The position numbers were made by a program, and so were the translations under genes. Below the pieces are notes generated by a model. The model worked only from the letters and a program-made list of their open reading frames with translations. It made no database searches and was not told where the DNA came from. A DNA stretch of 64,000 nucleotides from positions 1 to 64,000 of the forward strand of contig CAKQRL010000003.1 in NCBI GenBank assembly GCA_934271525.1, in the 5' to 3' direction. Of the stretch, positions 1-8,337 are shown one piece after another (position 1 is the first letter of the stretch; every line of letters begins with the position of its first letter). This stretch comes from an uncultured Rhodocyclaceae bacterium (lineage in GTDB: Bacteria > Pseudomonadota > Gammaproteobacteria > Burkholderiales > Rhodocyclaceae).

Positions 1-1
1 T

Positions 2-133
2 ATTTTAAAAACAAATTTGTTGCGTTATCCGCTCCGCATCAAAAAACTTAAAACACCGATTGTGGCAGAATTTCAACTTTGCCTAATCGCCCAAACCAAG
101 CCCGCCATTTTATGTTTTAAAAATCCACGGTAA
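2..133 (+). CDS. C-terminal end of an unidentified protein, cut by the window edge
   Basis: An open frame runs in from the left edge for 43 codons and stops at a TAA lying inside the first palindromic element, converging on mrp. The residues (rich in Leu, Lys and Thr, ending KNPR) match no family I recognise. The stop inside an element resembles several well-supported genes here, which is mild support; the short length makes a chance open frame quite possible. Confidence 0.3.
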   Translation: MLKTNLLRYPLRIKKLKTPIVAEFQLCLIAQTKPAILCFKNPR

Positions 134-174
134 ACCCAAAGTTTTTCAAAAAAATTTTTTGTCTACCGTGGACA
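122..174. repeat. Palindromic element, complete pair
   Basis: TCCACGGTAAAC at 124-135 faces an inverted, slightly diverged copy (GTCTACCGTGGA) at 161-172, with a T-run/A-run core between them. It lies just past the end of mrp, where the hairpin and T-rich flank could terminate transcription on either strand. Confidence 0.9.
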
Positions 175-175
175 A

Positions 176-1246
176 TTATTTTTCTAGGACAATTTTGGGA
201 AGTTTGGAAGCGTAGTCTCGGGGGAGTTGGGCGGTTTTTATGGCCGTGCGGCGGGCAATGTGTTGGTAAATTTTGGCTTCAACGGAATTGGGAGCGGCAA
301 CAACGCTTGGTTTGCCACCATCTGCCATTTGACGAATATCAATGGACAAAGGCAGTTGCCCCAAAATTTCAACACCGTAGCTTTTGTGCAGTTTTTCTGC
401 ACCGCCCGCACCAAAAATTTCGTGCTTGCTTTGGCAATTCGGGCAGAGAAAATAACTCATATTTTCCACAACACCCAAAATTGGCACATTCACCTTTTCA
501 AACATTTTCAAGCCTTTTTGGGCATCTATCAAGGCAATATCTTGCGGCGTGGTAACAATCACAGCGCCTGCAACAGGGATTTTTTGCGCAAGGGTTAGTT
601 GCGCATCACCTGTGCCGGGCGGCAAATCCACAATCAAATAATCCAATTCGCCCCATTCGGTTTGATTCAAAATTTGTTCTAGCGTAGAACTGACCATCGG
701 GCCACGCCAAATCATCGGCGTATCGTTCGTTTGAATCAAAAAGCCAATGGACATTACTTTTAAGCCGTAATTTGTTGGCGGCTGCATTTTTTCATTGGGC
801 AACACGCGCGGCGGCGTTTGCGGCAAACCCAACATGGTGGGCTGCGATGGTCCGTATAAATCCGCATCCAAAAGCCCCACTGCCGCGCCTTCTTTGATGA
901 GCGCCAGCGCCAGGTTCACCGCCGTTGTGCTTTTGCCAACGCCGCCTTTGCCCGATGCAACCGCAATGATATTTTTAATGCCCGCCAAAGGTTTTAAGTG
1001 CATTTGCACTTTGTGTGCGATGATTTTCGTGCGGATTTCCAATTCAAAAAAAACTTGCGGGAATTCGGCTTTCAGCGCCGATTCCAACTGCGCACGAATT
1101 TCGGCAAAGCGCGTTTGCGCGGGGTAATTCAAGGTTAAAACAGCGGCAATTCTGCCCGATTCTTCTTGGATGGAATCAAAAGAAAAAGGCGCTTGGGTAT
1201 CCGCATTGATTGCCGAGTTTAAAATTTCTTCAATTCTTTTGAGCAT
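176..1246 (-). CDS. mrp: Mrp/ApbC-type iron-sulfur cluster carrier ATPase
   Basis: A P-loop ATPase of the Mrp/NBP35 group, thought to carry and hand over Fe-S clusters to apo-proteins in the cytoplasm. Residues 1-85 form the MIP18/DUF59-like N-terminal domain. The deviant Walker A GKGGVGKST is at 99-107, followed by DADLYGPSQP and the switch motif VDLPPGTGDA. A CPNC pair near residue 270 is the expected cluster-binding site at the dimer interface. The length of 356 aa is normal. The ATG start fits the family. It is followed by a palindromic element and preceded immediately by the CZB gene on the same strand, so the two may be cotranscribed. Confidence 0.95.
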   Translation of the reverse strand: MLKRIEEILNSAINADTQAPFSFDSIQEESGRIAAVLTLNYPAQTRFAEIRAQLESALKAEFPQVFFELEIRTKIIAHKVQMHLKPLAGIKNIIAVASGKGGVGKSTTAVNLALALIKEGAAVGLLDADLYGPSQPTMLGLPQTPPRVLPNEKMQPPTNYGLKVMSIGFLIQTNDTPMIWRGPMVSSTLEQILNQTEWGELDYLIVDLPPGTGDAQLTLAQKIPVAGAVIVTTPQDIALIDAQKGLKMFEKVNVPILGVVENMSYFLCPNCQSKHEIFGAGGAEKLHKSYGVEILGQLPLSIDIRQMADGGKPSVVAAPNSVEAKIYQHIARRTAIKTAQLPRDYASKLPKIVLEK

Positions 1247-1252
1247 ATTTTT

Positions 1253-1720
1253 TTAAGAAGCGTTGGCGCGGGTGCAAAGGCGAATCAAATTCAACTGCAC
1301 GTGGTCAGAAGCGCGGCGCAAATCACGCCGCAAGCGTTGTGTGGCTTGTTCAAACTCACCATCGCGCACCAAAATTAAAATTTCGCCCGCCAACATATGA
1401 AAATCCGCGTGGCTTTGGCGCAAAGTCTCATATTCTTGGAGTGCGGCAAATTTTTTGGCTTCTTTATAAATCCAGCTGCCCAGTGCGCAGTTGTTATCCG
1501 CCGCAACGTTGCGAATTTCATAGCCCGCCGCGCTTTTGTCCGCAATGGCGCGCTCCAATTTTTTATACCACGCCAAGTGTGCGTCAATGGCATCTTTCAT
1601 ATTCAGCCCTTCAAAAGCTGTAATAAAACCTGCCGTGTTATTTTCTGATCCTTGGGATTTGTTTTTGGAAGCGGTTGTTTTGCCGCCTTTCATTTTATCA
1701 ATCCAGTCAAACATTCCCAT
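1253..1720 (-). CDS. Stand-alone CZB (chemoreceptor zinc-binding) domain protein
   Basis: A 155-residue soluble protein. Residues 1-35 are a Lys/Ser/Asn-rich tail and the rest is a CZB domain, a four-helix zinc-binding fold usually found on chemoreceptors or diguanylate cyclases. Probable metal ligands are His48, Cys78 in a CALGSW motif, His104 and His108. In characterised members zinc or hypochlorous acid alters the Cys-Zn site. No signalling domain is fused here, so it may act in trans; its target is unknown. The ATG at 1720 has a GGAG ribosome-binding site. It is only 6 bases upstream of mrp. Confidence 0.8.
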   Translation of the reverse strand: MGMFDWIDKMKGGKTTASKNKSQGSENNTAGFITAFEGLNMKDAIDAHLAWYKKLERAIADKSAAGYEIRNVAADNNCALGSWIYKEAKKFAALQEYETLRQSHADFHMLAGEILILVRDGEFEQATQRLRRDLRRASDHVQLNLIRLCTRANAS

Positions 1721-1747
1721 ATGCTACTCTCCAAAAAAGACGCAAGT

Positions 1748-2497
1748 TTAATGATTTTCCACGGTGAACGCCATTTTTTTTTCAAAAGCAATGCGGCGCA
1801 AACCTTCCAAAGGCAAGTTATCAATTTGCTGATGCGGAAAATCCACAAATTTGGACAAAAAGCGCGAATTGCCGCCAGAAATCAACAGCCGCGCGTGGGG
1901 CGATTTTTCCTTCAAGCGCATAAAAGCGCGGCAAATGGCGCCCAAGTGCGCTTCAATGGAACCGGTGACGATGGCATCGTTGGTTGCCTTGGGCAATAAA
2001 TCATAATCGCCTTTGCCAAAAGAAAGTTTGGCGGTTTCGCGCGCCAAAGCGCGCCGCATCAAGCCCAAACCCGGCATAATCATTCCGCCTAAAAAAACGC
2101 CGTCTTCACGCAAAGTGTCAATGGTTGTTGCCGTGCCGCACATAACCACCACGCAGGCTTTTCTGGTTCTGCCCCAAGCGCCGATTAAAGCGCACCAGCG
2201 GTCAGCGCCTAGTTTTTCAGGCGTGTTGTAACCATTGATCACGCCGCACGCCGCTGCTTCGGCATGGATTTTTTCAATGCGATTTTGCCAATGCGGAATG
2301 CATTCTTCAATGCGCAAGGCGCGGGATTCTGTGGCAACTTGCGCCAACAAAATGCGCGAAGGCGTTTTCCAACGCGAACCTAATTCTGCCAAGGTTTGGG
2401 TGTCAGAATAATTAAGTGAGCCTTGCTCACGCCAGCCTCGCAACCACACGCCCCATTTCATTCGGGTGTTGCCGCAATCTAAACAGACGATGGGCAT
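1748..2497 (-). CDS. coaX: Type III pantothenate kinase
   Basis: Phosphorylates pantothenate in the first step of coenzyme A synthesis, using the ASKHA fold. The N-terminal phosphate loop DCGNTRMKWG and the later CGTATTIDTL motif are typical of CoaX, and 249 aa is normal. It overlaps the end of birA by 19 bases; birA and coaX are neighbours or fused in several betaproteobacteria. The final residues AFTVENH come from a half palindromic element, so the stop codon appears to have been recruited from the repeat. Confidence 0.95.
   Translation of the reverse strand: MPIVCLDCGNTRMKWGVWLRGWREQGSLNYSDTQTLAELGSRWKTPSRILLAQVATESRALRIEECIPHWQNRIEKIHAEAAACGVINGYNTPEKLGADRWCALIGAWGRTRKACVVVMCGTATTIDTLREDGVFLGGMIMPGLGLMRRALARETAKLSFGKGDYDLLPKATNDAIVTGSIEAHLGAICRAFMRLKEKSPHARLLISGGNSRFLSKFVDFPHQQIDNLPLEGLRRIAFEKKMAFTVENH
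1758..1769 (+). repeat. Half palindromic element, in the 3' end of coaX
   Basis: TCCACGGTGAAC with the following T-run, no inverted partner. It encodes the last residues of CoaX (FTVEN), and the CoaX stop follows directly. Confidence 0.8.
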
Positions 2498-3141
2498 CGC
2501 AGGCTACCTGAAAAAAAAGCTTGTTTGAAATTGGACAAGCGCAATGCACCTTGAAAATCCACGCCTTCAAAAATGCCTGAAAAAACGCCCGCCTCTGTTT
2601 CCAAGCGCACCATTTTGCCGCGCCACAACGCGTGAGATTCCCACGTGCTTTTGTTTTTTAAAAAACCTTCTTCGCGGCGTTTTTCAAATTCTTGCAAAAT
2701 GCTGGTGATGATTTTTTCTATTGGCGGCATATTTTCAAAAACCTCGGCAAGTGCGCTAATTGGATAATCAGCGTTTTCAACTTGTGGTGTTTTGAGATTT
2801 AATCCAATGCCCACAACGTTTTTTTCAACCAAAATCCCGCCGATTTTGCTTGTTTTATAAAAAATATCGTTTGGCCATTTTAAAAACAAATTGCAAGCGC
2901 CAAGGTTTTGCAAAGCGCCAAGAATGGCAAGGCTTGTTAAAAGCGGCAAGGTTGAATCAATTTTGCCATCTAAAAGCATAGAAAAATAAATGCCTTCGCC
3001 TTTTTTGGATTGCCAAGTATGCCCGCGCCGCCCGCGCCCGGCGGTTTGGCAATCCGCCCATAAAACCGTGTTTGGCGGGTAATTCAAAATGGCGCGATTC
3101 GTCGAATCGCAAACGGCAATATGTTGCAAATCAAAAGGCAT
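2479..3141 (-). CDS. birA: Biotin--[acetyl-CoA-carboxylase] ligase, no regulatory domain
   Basis: Activates biotin as biotinyl-AMP and attaches it to a lysine, here most likely on AccB, encoded about 55 kb further on. The ligase motifs GRGRRG and LKWPNDIF are present, and a small C-terminal beta domain follows. At 220 aa it lacks the N-terminal helix-turn-helix of E. coli BirA, so it should be an enzyme only and not a repressor. It overlaps coaX by 19 bases, indicating translational coupling. Confidence 0.93.
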   Translation of the reverse strand: MPFDLQHIAVCDSTNRAILNYPPNTVLWADCQTAGRGRRGHTWQSKKGEGIYFSMLLDGKIDSTLPLLTSLAILGALQNLGACNLFLKWPNDIFYKTSKIGGILVEKNVVGIGLNLKTPQVENADYPISALAEVFENMPPIEKIITSILQEFEKRREEGFLKNKSTWESHALWRGKMVRLETEAGVFSGIFEGVDFQGALRLSNFKQAFFSGSLRCPSSV

Positions 3142-3169
3142 AGCGTTGGTTTTTTCAAAAAAAATGCAA

Positions 3170-3181
3170 GTTTACCGTGGA
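3170..3181 (-). repeat. Half palindromic element upstream of birA
   Basis: GTTTACCGTGGA preceded by the T-run/A-run core. No recognisable left arm. Lies between birA and the unrecognised gene. Confidence 0.85.
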
Positions 3182-3210
3182 AAATTGTTTTTAAAACATT
3201 TTTTAAAATA

Positions 3211-4629
3211 TTAACGAAGGCTATACCGCAAAAAATTGGCACCGCGTTCGGCAAGTTGCGTTGGCGTGATTTGTTGCAAAGAAAAACCCGAGACCACGTA
3301 TTCTTGTTGCAATGTTAAAGGCGTATCAAAAGGAACAAGCAAAAAATGTTGCGCATTTTCTTGCAACAAAAAGGCGGGAGCAGCTTTTGAATCCAACAAC
3401 ACGCGGCCGGCTTCAACGTGTTGAACAAACCAAGAGACCGTGCCGAATAGCCCGCCAAAGTCGTCTTCACACAAGGCAGATATAATGCCCAGCCTTGCGG
3501 GCGAATCGCTTGCCACCAAATGTGGCGACAAATGCCGCGCACCTTGGGTTTTGACATCGCGCCAAAAAAACGTGCCAAACTGCGTCCATTCTTCGGCTGG
3601 CGCGCAAGAAATGCGCGGGTGGTTGTTGTTGTTCAGAAAAATGGGGTAAGCGTTAAAGGAATCAAAATACAAATCGCAAAGTTGGGCGCGCGGATCTTGC
3701 GGCGGCACTTGCGGCACGCTCACCATTTGTTGGTAGCGTTTTTTTAAGATTTTTAAAAGTTGTTTGGTGCCGGGCGTGTCTAATTCCGTGCCAAGTTTTA
3801 ATTGCATGGGCGTTTGCCCGCGGTTTAAGGCGGCGTAGCGTTGTTCAATTTTGCGCAACACGCCTGAAAAATCCAACCACGACAAAACCGCCGCCGTTGG
3901 CGCTTGCGGATAAAGCGTGCCAAATGAAATGCTATCCAAACCAACTTTTTGGGTTAAAAAATGCACCATTTCACGCCAGCGGTCGCAAATGCGTTGAGTC
4001 ATCAACAGTTGTGCCAAATTCAAACGCACAGGGCGCGCGGCAATAAGCATTAACGCCCAAGCAATTTGCCCGCCCACGCTGGATTTGCTTTGGCGGTGCG
4101 ATGCGCGGTCGACCTTTTCAAAAGCCATCAAATCGTTTTGGTGCGCAAATTCTAATAAACCCAACAACCAATCGACGCTGGTCATTGACGGCGTGCGCCC
4201 TGCCAACCACGATTGCCATTGCCAATAACGCACAACAATGGCGGCGCGATGCACGCAAAGCCCCAAACGCTCGTGCCTTTGGCGCGCCAAAGGCAAAATG
4301 GCACGCAAAAAAACCAGCGCCAAGTGTTTTAAAACACTGCTGTTTAAAACGAATAAGGCGTATTCCACATCGCTTTGCGGCACGGGTTTGCGGGTGAAAA
4401 AAGGGGACAAACGCTCCACCAACGGCGTGATTGCCACGCGCAACACTTCCGCTTGGTCAACCTTTTGCGCGGCGGATAAACGTTGCTTGGTGTCCAAAAT
4501 CATCACCTTGTGTTTTAAGGTTAAAAGAGCACAAATATCTGCTTGGATGCTCTCGTCCAAATCGCGAATCCAGTCGGTTTCAAAAATCGGCACGGGAAAA
4601 ATCGGCTCGGGCAAGCGTAAGGTTTGCAT
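3211..4629 (-). CDS. Unrecognised 472-residue protein coupled to queC
   Basis: I do not recognise this family. The protein looks soluble: a mixed helical N-terminal half with many Arg, Trp and Gln residues, a five-Asn run (NNNNN) about residue 335, and a more beta-rich C-terminal third. The longer reading frame from 4725 would overlap queC heavily. I prefer the ATG at 4629, whose A is the last base of the queC TAA stop (TAATG) with AGGA 7 bases upstream, giving MQTLRLPEP as the start. The coupling says it is made with QueC but does not show a shared pathway. Confidence 0.75.
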   Translation of the reverse strand: MQTLRLPEPIFPVPIFETDWIRDLDESIQADICALLTLKHKVMILDTKQRLSAAQKVDQAEVLRVAITPLVERLSPFFTRKPVPQSDVEYALFVLNSSVLKHLALVFLRAILPLARQRHERLGLCVHRAAIVVRYWQWQSWLAGRTPSMTSVDWLLGLLEFAHQNDLMAFEKVDRASHRQSKSSVGGQIAWALMLIAARPVRLNLAQLLMTQRICDRWREMVHFLTQKVGLDSISFGTLYPQAPTAAVLSWLDFSGVLRKIEQRYAALNRGQTPMQLKLGTELDTPGTKQLLKILKKRYQQMVSVPQVPPQDPRAQLCDLYFDSFNAYPIFLNNNNHPRISCAPAEEWTQFGTFFWRDVKTQGARHLSPHLVASDSPARLGIISALCEDDFGGLFGTVSWFVQHVEAGRVLLDSKAAPAFLLQENAQHFLLVPFDTPLTLQQEYVVSGFSLQQITPTQLAERGANFLRYSLR

Positions 4630-5327
4630 TAAAAAATCCTTTGTTGTGCAGGTTTTTGGTAAGGCGTGGGGTCGGCAATGTTGGCATCCACAAAACCTTG
4701 GCGGCGCAAGCGGCAAGAATCGCAAACGCCGCAGGCAAAGCCGTCTTTATCCGCTTGGTAACAAGAAACGCTCAACGCATAATCCACGCCAAGCCTTGTG
4801 CCTGTTTGAATAATTTGAGCTTTGGAAAAATTCAAAAGCGGAGCGTGTATTTGAATTGGAAAATCTGTTGCCACATTGGCCAAGTTTTGAAACGCTTCTA
4901 AAAAAACCGGCCGACAATCGGGATAACCGGAAAAATCCACCGCATTGATGCCAATAAAAATGTTTGGAATTTTCTGCGCTTCCGCACAAGCCAAAGCAAC
5001 TGCCAAAAAAACCGTGTTGCGTGCGGGAACATATGTGTTGGGAATGCCGTTTTTTTCAAAATTAAAATCGCCATCAGTTGGCACCTTCAAATGGCAATCG
5101 GTTAAGGAAGAAGCGCCAAATTGATTCAAAGGAAACGCAAAAATTTCTTGCGGAATTTGGTAATGTTGGGCGATTTTTTTTGCCGCATTCAATTCAGCCA
5201 AATGGCGCTGGCCATAATCAAAAGACAAAGCGTGGCAAGAATAACCTTTGTTTTGGGCAATTGCCAAAACAGTTAAAGAATCCAAACCGCCCGAGAGCAA
5301 AATCAAGGCTTTTGGAGAATTTTCCAC
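4629..5327 (-). CDS. queC: 7-cyano-7-deazaguanine synthase
   Basis: Converts 7-carboxy-7-deazaguanine to preQ0 with ammonia and ATP, in queuosine synthesis. The PP-loop LLSGGLDSLT is at the N-terminus and the C-terminal zinc site CGVCDSC is present. No ATG is in frame; the best start is the GTG at 5327, with GGGAG spaced 6 bases upstream. Both lie inside a half palindromic element, so the repeat supplies the start codon. A TTG two codons earlier (5333) is the alternative. About 232 aa, normal for QueC. It ends overlapping the next gene by one base. Confidence 0.93.
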   Translation of the reverse strand: MENSPKALILLSGGLDSLTVLAIAQNKGYSCHALSFDYGQRHLAELNAAKKIAQHYQIPQEIFAFPLNQFGASSLTDCHLKVPTDGDFNFEKNGIPNTYVPARNTVFLAVALACAEAQKIPNIFIGINAVDFSGYPDCRPVFLEAFQNLANVATDFPIQIHAPLLNFSKAQIIQTGTRLGVDYALSVSCYQADKDGFACGVCDSCRLRRQGFVDANIADPTPYQKPAQQRIF

Positions 5328-5334
5328 GGTCAAC
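5323..5334 (+). repeat. Half palindromic element supplying the queC start
   Basis: TCCACGGTCAAC followed by a T8 run and GAAAAA. On the minus strand the inverse sequence contains the GTG chosen as the queC start codon. Confidence 0.85.
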
Positions 5335-5354
5335 TCCCATTTTTTTTGAAAAAT

Positions 5355-5984
5355 TTACTGCAAAAACGGATTATGCCGCTTTTCTTCACCCAAAGAAGAG
5401 CATTCACCATGACCTGAAACAAAAACAAAATCATCGCCCAAAGGCAAAAGTTTGTTGTTGATGGAAGCGATTAAATCATCAAAATTGCCACGCGGAAAAT
5501 CCGTTCTGCCGATGGAACCTTGAAAAAGCACATCGCCCACTTGCATGATTTTGTCTTTTTGATTCACAAAAACCACGTGCCCGGGCGTGTGGCCGGGGCA
5601 ATGCAACACATTTAATTTTTCTTTGCCAAATGTAATTTCATCGCCTTCGTTTAGCCATTTTTCAGGTTCAAAAGGCAAAACATCAGGAAAACCAAAAGTG
5701 CGCGCTTGTTGCGGCATTGCATTGAGCCAAAAAGAATCGTCTTTGTGTGGCCCCCAAATGGCAACATTTAAATTTTTGGCAAGCTCAAAGGCGCCGCCCG
5801 CGTGGTCAATGTGGCCGTGGGTGAGCAAAATTTTTTCAACATTTAATTTGTTTTTGGTGATGGCTTTTTGAATTTCATCCACATCGCCGCCCGGGTCAAT
5901 CACCACGGCTTGTTGCGTTTCTTCACACCAAAAAAGCGTGCAATTTTGCATAAAAGGCGTAACAACCACAATTTCGTAGCGCAT
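5355..5984 (-). CDS. MBL-fold hydrolase, glyoxalase II-like (YcbL type)
   Basis: A metallo-beta-lactamase-fold enzyme of 209 aa with the metal motif THGHIDH and later conserved His and Asp residues (GHTPGH; GDVLFQGSIGR). The group includes YcbL and short glyoxalase II-like thioester hydrolases; the natural substrate is not evident. The start at 5984 (MRYEIVVV) has the very strong ribosome-binding site GGGGGAG and is preferred over an in-frame ATG 102 bases upstream that would overlap yajC. It is divergent from yajC with 54 bases between the starts. Confidence 0.88.
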   Translation of the reverse strand: MRYEIVVVTPFMQNCTLFWCEETQQAVVIDPGGDVDEIQKAITKNKLNVEKILLTHGHIDHAGGAFELAKNLNVAIWGPHKDDSFWLNAMPQQARTFGFPDVLPFEPEKWLNEGDEITFGKEKLNVLHCPGHTPGHVVFVNQKDKIMQVGDVLFQGSIGRTDFPRGNFDDLIASINNKLLPLGDDFVFVSGHGECSSLGEEKRHNPFLQ

Positions 5985-6038
5985 AAACTCCCCCGATTTG
6001 ATAAAATCGCCGATTTTTAAATAACAGGATTTTAACCG

Positions 6039-6383
6039 ATGATTTCTCTTGCGTATGCGCAAACTGCTGCCGCCGCCGCACCACAAGGCGATGCAATCGG
6101 CTCTTTTTTGCCGATGATTGTGATTTTAATCATCTTTTGGATTTTTATGATTCGCCCGCAAATGAAGCGCGCCAAAGAACACAAAAACTTATTAGCCCAA
6201 CTGCAAAAAGGCGATGAAGTTGTTACACAAGGCGGCGTGGTTGGGCGCGTGCAAAAGGTGGATGAAAATTATGTGGTGATTGTTGTATCCAACAACACCA
6301 AAATGATGGTGCAAAAACCTGCCATCACTATGGTTTTGCCCAAAGGCACGTTGAAATCGCAAGGCATAGAAGTGGAAAATTAA
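6039..6383 (+). CDS. yajC: Sec translocase accessory subunit YajC
   Basis: Small inner-membrane protein of 114 aa that joins SecDF-YidC at the Sec translocon. One membrane segment lies at about residues 25-42 (IVILIIFWIFMI), followed by the characteristic RPQMKRAKEH and a soluble beta tail with GDEVVTQGGVVG. The N-terminus carries an Ala-rich stretch encoded by a GCC run. First gene of yajC-secD-secF. Confidence 0.96.
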   Translation: MISLAYAQTAAAAAPQGDAIGSFLPMIVILIIFWIFMIRPQMKRAKEHKNLLAQLQKGDEVVTQGGVVGRVQKVDENYVVIVVSNNTKMMVQKPAITMVLPKGTLKSQGIEVEN

Positions 6384-6388
6384 AAAAA

Positions 6389-6400
6389 TCCACGGTCAAC
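6389..6400 (+). repeat. Half palindromic element between yajC and secD
   Basis: TCCACGGTCAACGC followed by a T7 run and GAAAA. The right arm is decayed: only GTTTA remains at the expected distance, just before the secD ATG. Confidence 0.85.
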
Positions 6401-6428
6401 GCAAAATTTTTTTGAAAACGGCACGTTT

Positions 6429-8288
6429 ATGAATCGTTATCCCTTGTGGAAATATGCGGTGTTGTTGGTGGCGATTGTGGTCGGCACCATTTACACCTTA
6501 CCCAATTTTTTTGGCGAATCGCCCGCGGTGCAAATTTCATCGGCAAAAGTAAGCGTTAAAATCACCGAAGAAGATTTAAACAAAGCGCTTCAAACATTAG
6601 AAAAAGCGCAAATTCCCGTTGAAGGCGCGCAAATTGATTCCGTTGGCGTTAAAGTGCGCTTTGCCAACACGGATACGCAATTAAAAGCCAAAGATTTATT
6701 AGAAAAAACTTTCAACAATACCTCCGAAAATTACGTTGTGGCGTTGAATTTGCTTTCCTCTTCGCCCGATTGGCTCACTTCCCTTGGCGCTTTGCCGATG
6801 TATTTGGGTTTGGATTTGCGCGGCGGCGTGCATTTTTTGTTGGAAATTGATATGGCTGGCGCCATTCAAACGCGATTGGATTCACTTTCTGCCGACCTGC
6901 GCTCTTATTTGCGGGAGGCAAAAATTCGGCATTCGGGCATCAAACGTGAAAATCAACGTTTGGTTTTGTCCTTTAAAGACGCCAAAATGCGCACCGCCGC
7001 AGAAAATCTTTTAACCCAAAAAGAATTGGATTTGTTCTTTCAAGAAGCAGGCGAAGGCGAAAATTTGCGCTTGATTGCGCAATTAAAACCCGAAGCAGCC
7101 AAAAAAATTAGCGAATCGGCAGTCAAACAAAATATGGGCACGCTCAACAACCGCATCAACGAATTGGGCGTTTCCGAACCCGTTATTCAACAACAAGGCG
7201 CCAATCGCATTGTGGTGCAGTTGCCCGGCGTGCAAGATACCGCCAAAGCCAAAGATATTTTGGGCAGAACCGCAACCTTGGAAATTCGCTTGGTGGATGA
7301 TACGCCCGGCCTTTTGGACGATGCCTTAAAAGGCAATGTGCCTTATGGTTTGGAACTTTATACCGAGCGCGGCGGTTATCCTTTGCTGGTTAAAAAACAA
7401 GTTGTTTTAACGGGTGAGCGCTTAACCGATGCGCAAGCGGGTTTTGATAGTCAAACGCACGAACCCGCCGTGCATTTGACTTTGGATGCTTCGGGCGCGC
7501 GGATTTTCAAAGAAATCACGCGGGATAATATCGGCAAACGCATGGCCATTTTGCTTTTTGAAAAAGGTCAAGGCGAAGTGGTGACTGCCCCGGTGATTCG
7601 CACGGAAATTGGCGGCGGCAGAGTGCAAATCTCCGGCAGAATGACCACCACGGAAGCCAACGATGTGGCGCTGTTGCTGCGCGCAGGTTCTTTGGCAGCG
7701 CCTATGGAAATTGTTGAAGAGCGCACCATCGGCCCTTCTTTGGGCGCAGCCAACATTGAAAAAGGTTTTCATTCCACGCTTTGGGGTTTTGTTGCCATTG
7801 CCGTTTTTATGATTTTGTATTACCGCGTGATGGGCATCATTTCCGTTATCGCGCTTTCTGCCAATTTGCTTTTTTTAATCGCTTTGCTTTCTATGTTGCA
7901 GGCAACCTTAACGTTGCCGGGCATTGCCGCCATTGCCTTAACGTTGGGGATGGCAATTGATGCCAACGTGTTGATTAACGAGCGCATTCGCGAAGAATTG
8001 CGCCGCGGCGTATCGCCACAAATGGCGTTGTCTGAGGGTTATTCCCGCGCTTTTGACACGATTTTGGATTCCAACATCACCTCGCTAATCGCTGGTTTGG
8101 CATTGCTGATTTTTGGCTCGGGCCCCGTGCGCGGTTTTGCCGTGGTGCATTGTTTGGGCATTTTAACTTCCATTTTTTCCGCCGTGATGGTCTCGCGCGC
8201 CTTGGTGAATTTGATTTACGGCAGAAAGAAAAAACTATTGAACATCTCCATTGGGCAAGTTTGGAAACCAACAACTTCAACGCCTTGA
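6429..8288 (+). CDS. secD: Protein translocase subunit SecD
   Basis: Uses the proton gradient with SecF to help pull exported proteins across the inner membrane. Of 619 aa, residues 7-25 form TM1, then the large periplasmic P1 region with DLRGGVHFLLEID near residue 128, and five C-terminal membrane segments including GMAIDANVLINERIREE, the RND signature. It starts 45 bases after yajC and is followed by secF. The last codons overlap a decayed palindromic element. Confidence 0.97.
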   Translation: MNRYPLWKYAVLLVAIVVGTIYTLPNFFGESPAVQISSAKVSVKITEEDLNKALQTLEKAQIPVEGAQIDSVGVKVRFANTDTQLKAKDLLEKTFNNTSENYVVALNLLSSSPDWLTSLGALPMYLGLDLRGGVHFLLEIDMAGAIQTRLDSLSADLRSYLREAKIRHSGIKRENQRLVLSFKDAKMRTAAENLLTQKELDLFFQEAGEGENLRLIAQLKPEAAKKISESAVKQNMGTLNNRINELGVSEPVIQQQGANRIVVQLPGVQDTAKAKDILGRTATLEIRLVDDTPGLLDDALKGNVPYGLELYTERGGYPLLVKKQVVLTGERLTDAQAGFDSQTHEPAVHLTLDASGARIFKEITRDNIGKRMAILLFEKGQGEVVTAPVIRTEIGGGRVQISGRMTTTEANDVALLLRAGSLAAPMEIVEERTIGPSLGAANIEKGFHSTLWGFVAIAVFMILYYRVMGIISVIALSANLLFLIALLSMLQATLTLPGIAAIALTLGMAIDANVLINERIREELRRGVSPQMALSEGYSRAFDTILDSNITSLIAGLALLIFGSGPVRGFAVVHCLGILTSIFSAVMVSRALVNLIYGRKKKLLNISIGQVWKPTTSTP

Positions 8289-8307
8289 TTTTTCAAAAAA
8301 ATAAGGC

Positions 8308-8319
8308 GTTGACCGTGGA
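8308..8319 (-). repeat. Half palindromic element between secD and secF
   Basis: GTTGACCGTGGA preceded by GATTTTTCAAAAAAATAAGGC. The left arm is decayed to TCAACGCC at the end of secD, which still pairs with GGCGTTGA. Confidence 0.85.
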
Positions 8320-8337
8320 TTTTTAGAAAGCAAAACT

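Noticed and set aside
227..598. Open frames on the strand opposite mrp and other strong genes (for example 8499-8813, 10812-11453, 13139-13633, 35556-36038, 48041-48781)
   Set aside because: They lie wholly within well-supported genes, show no recognisable domains and have biased, Lys/Arg/His/Cys-rich composition typical of antisense frames.
3609..3623. GTT repeat (five Asn) as a contingency locus
   Set aside because: A trinucleotide repeat of about four or five units keeps the frame and is short.
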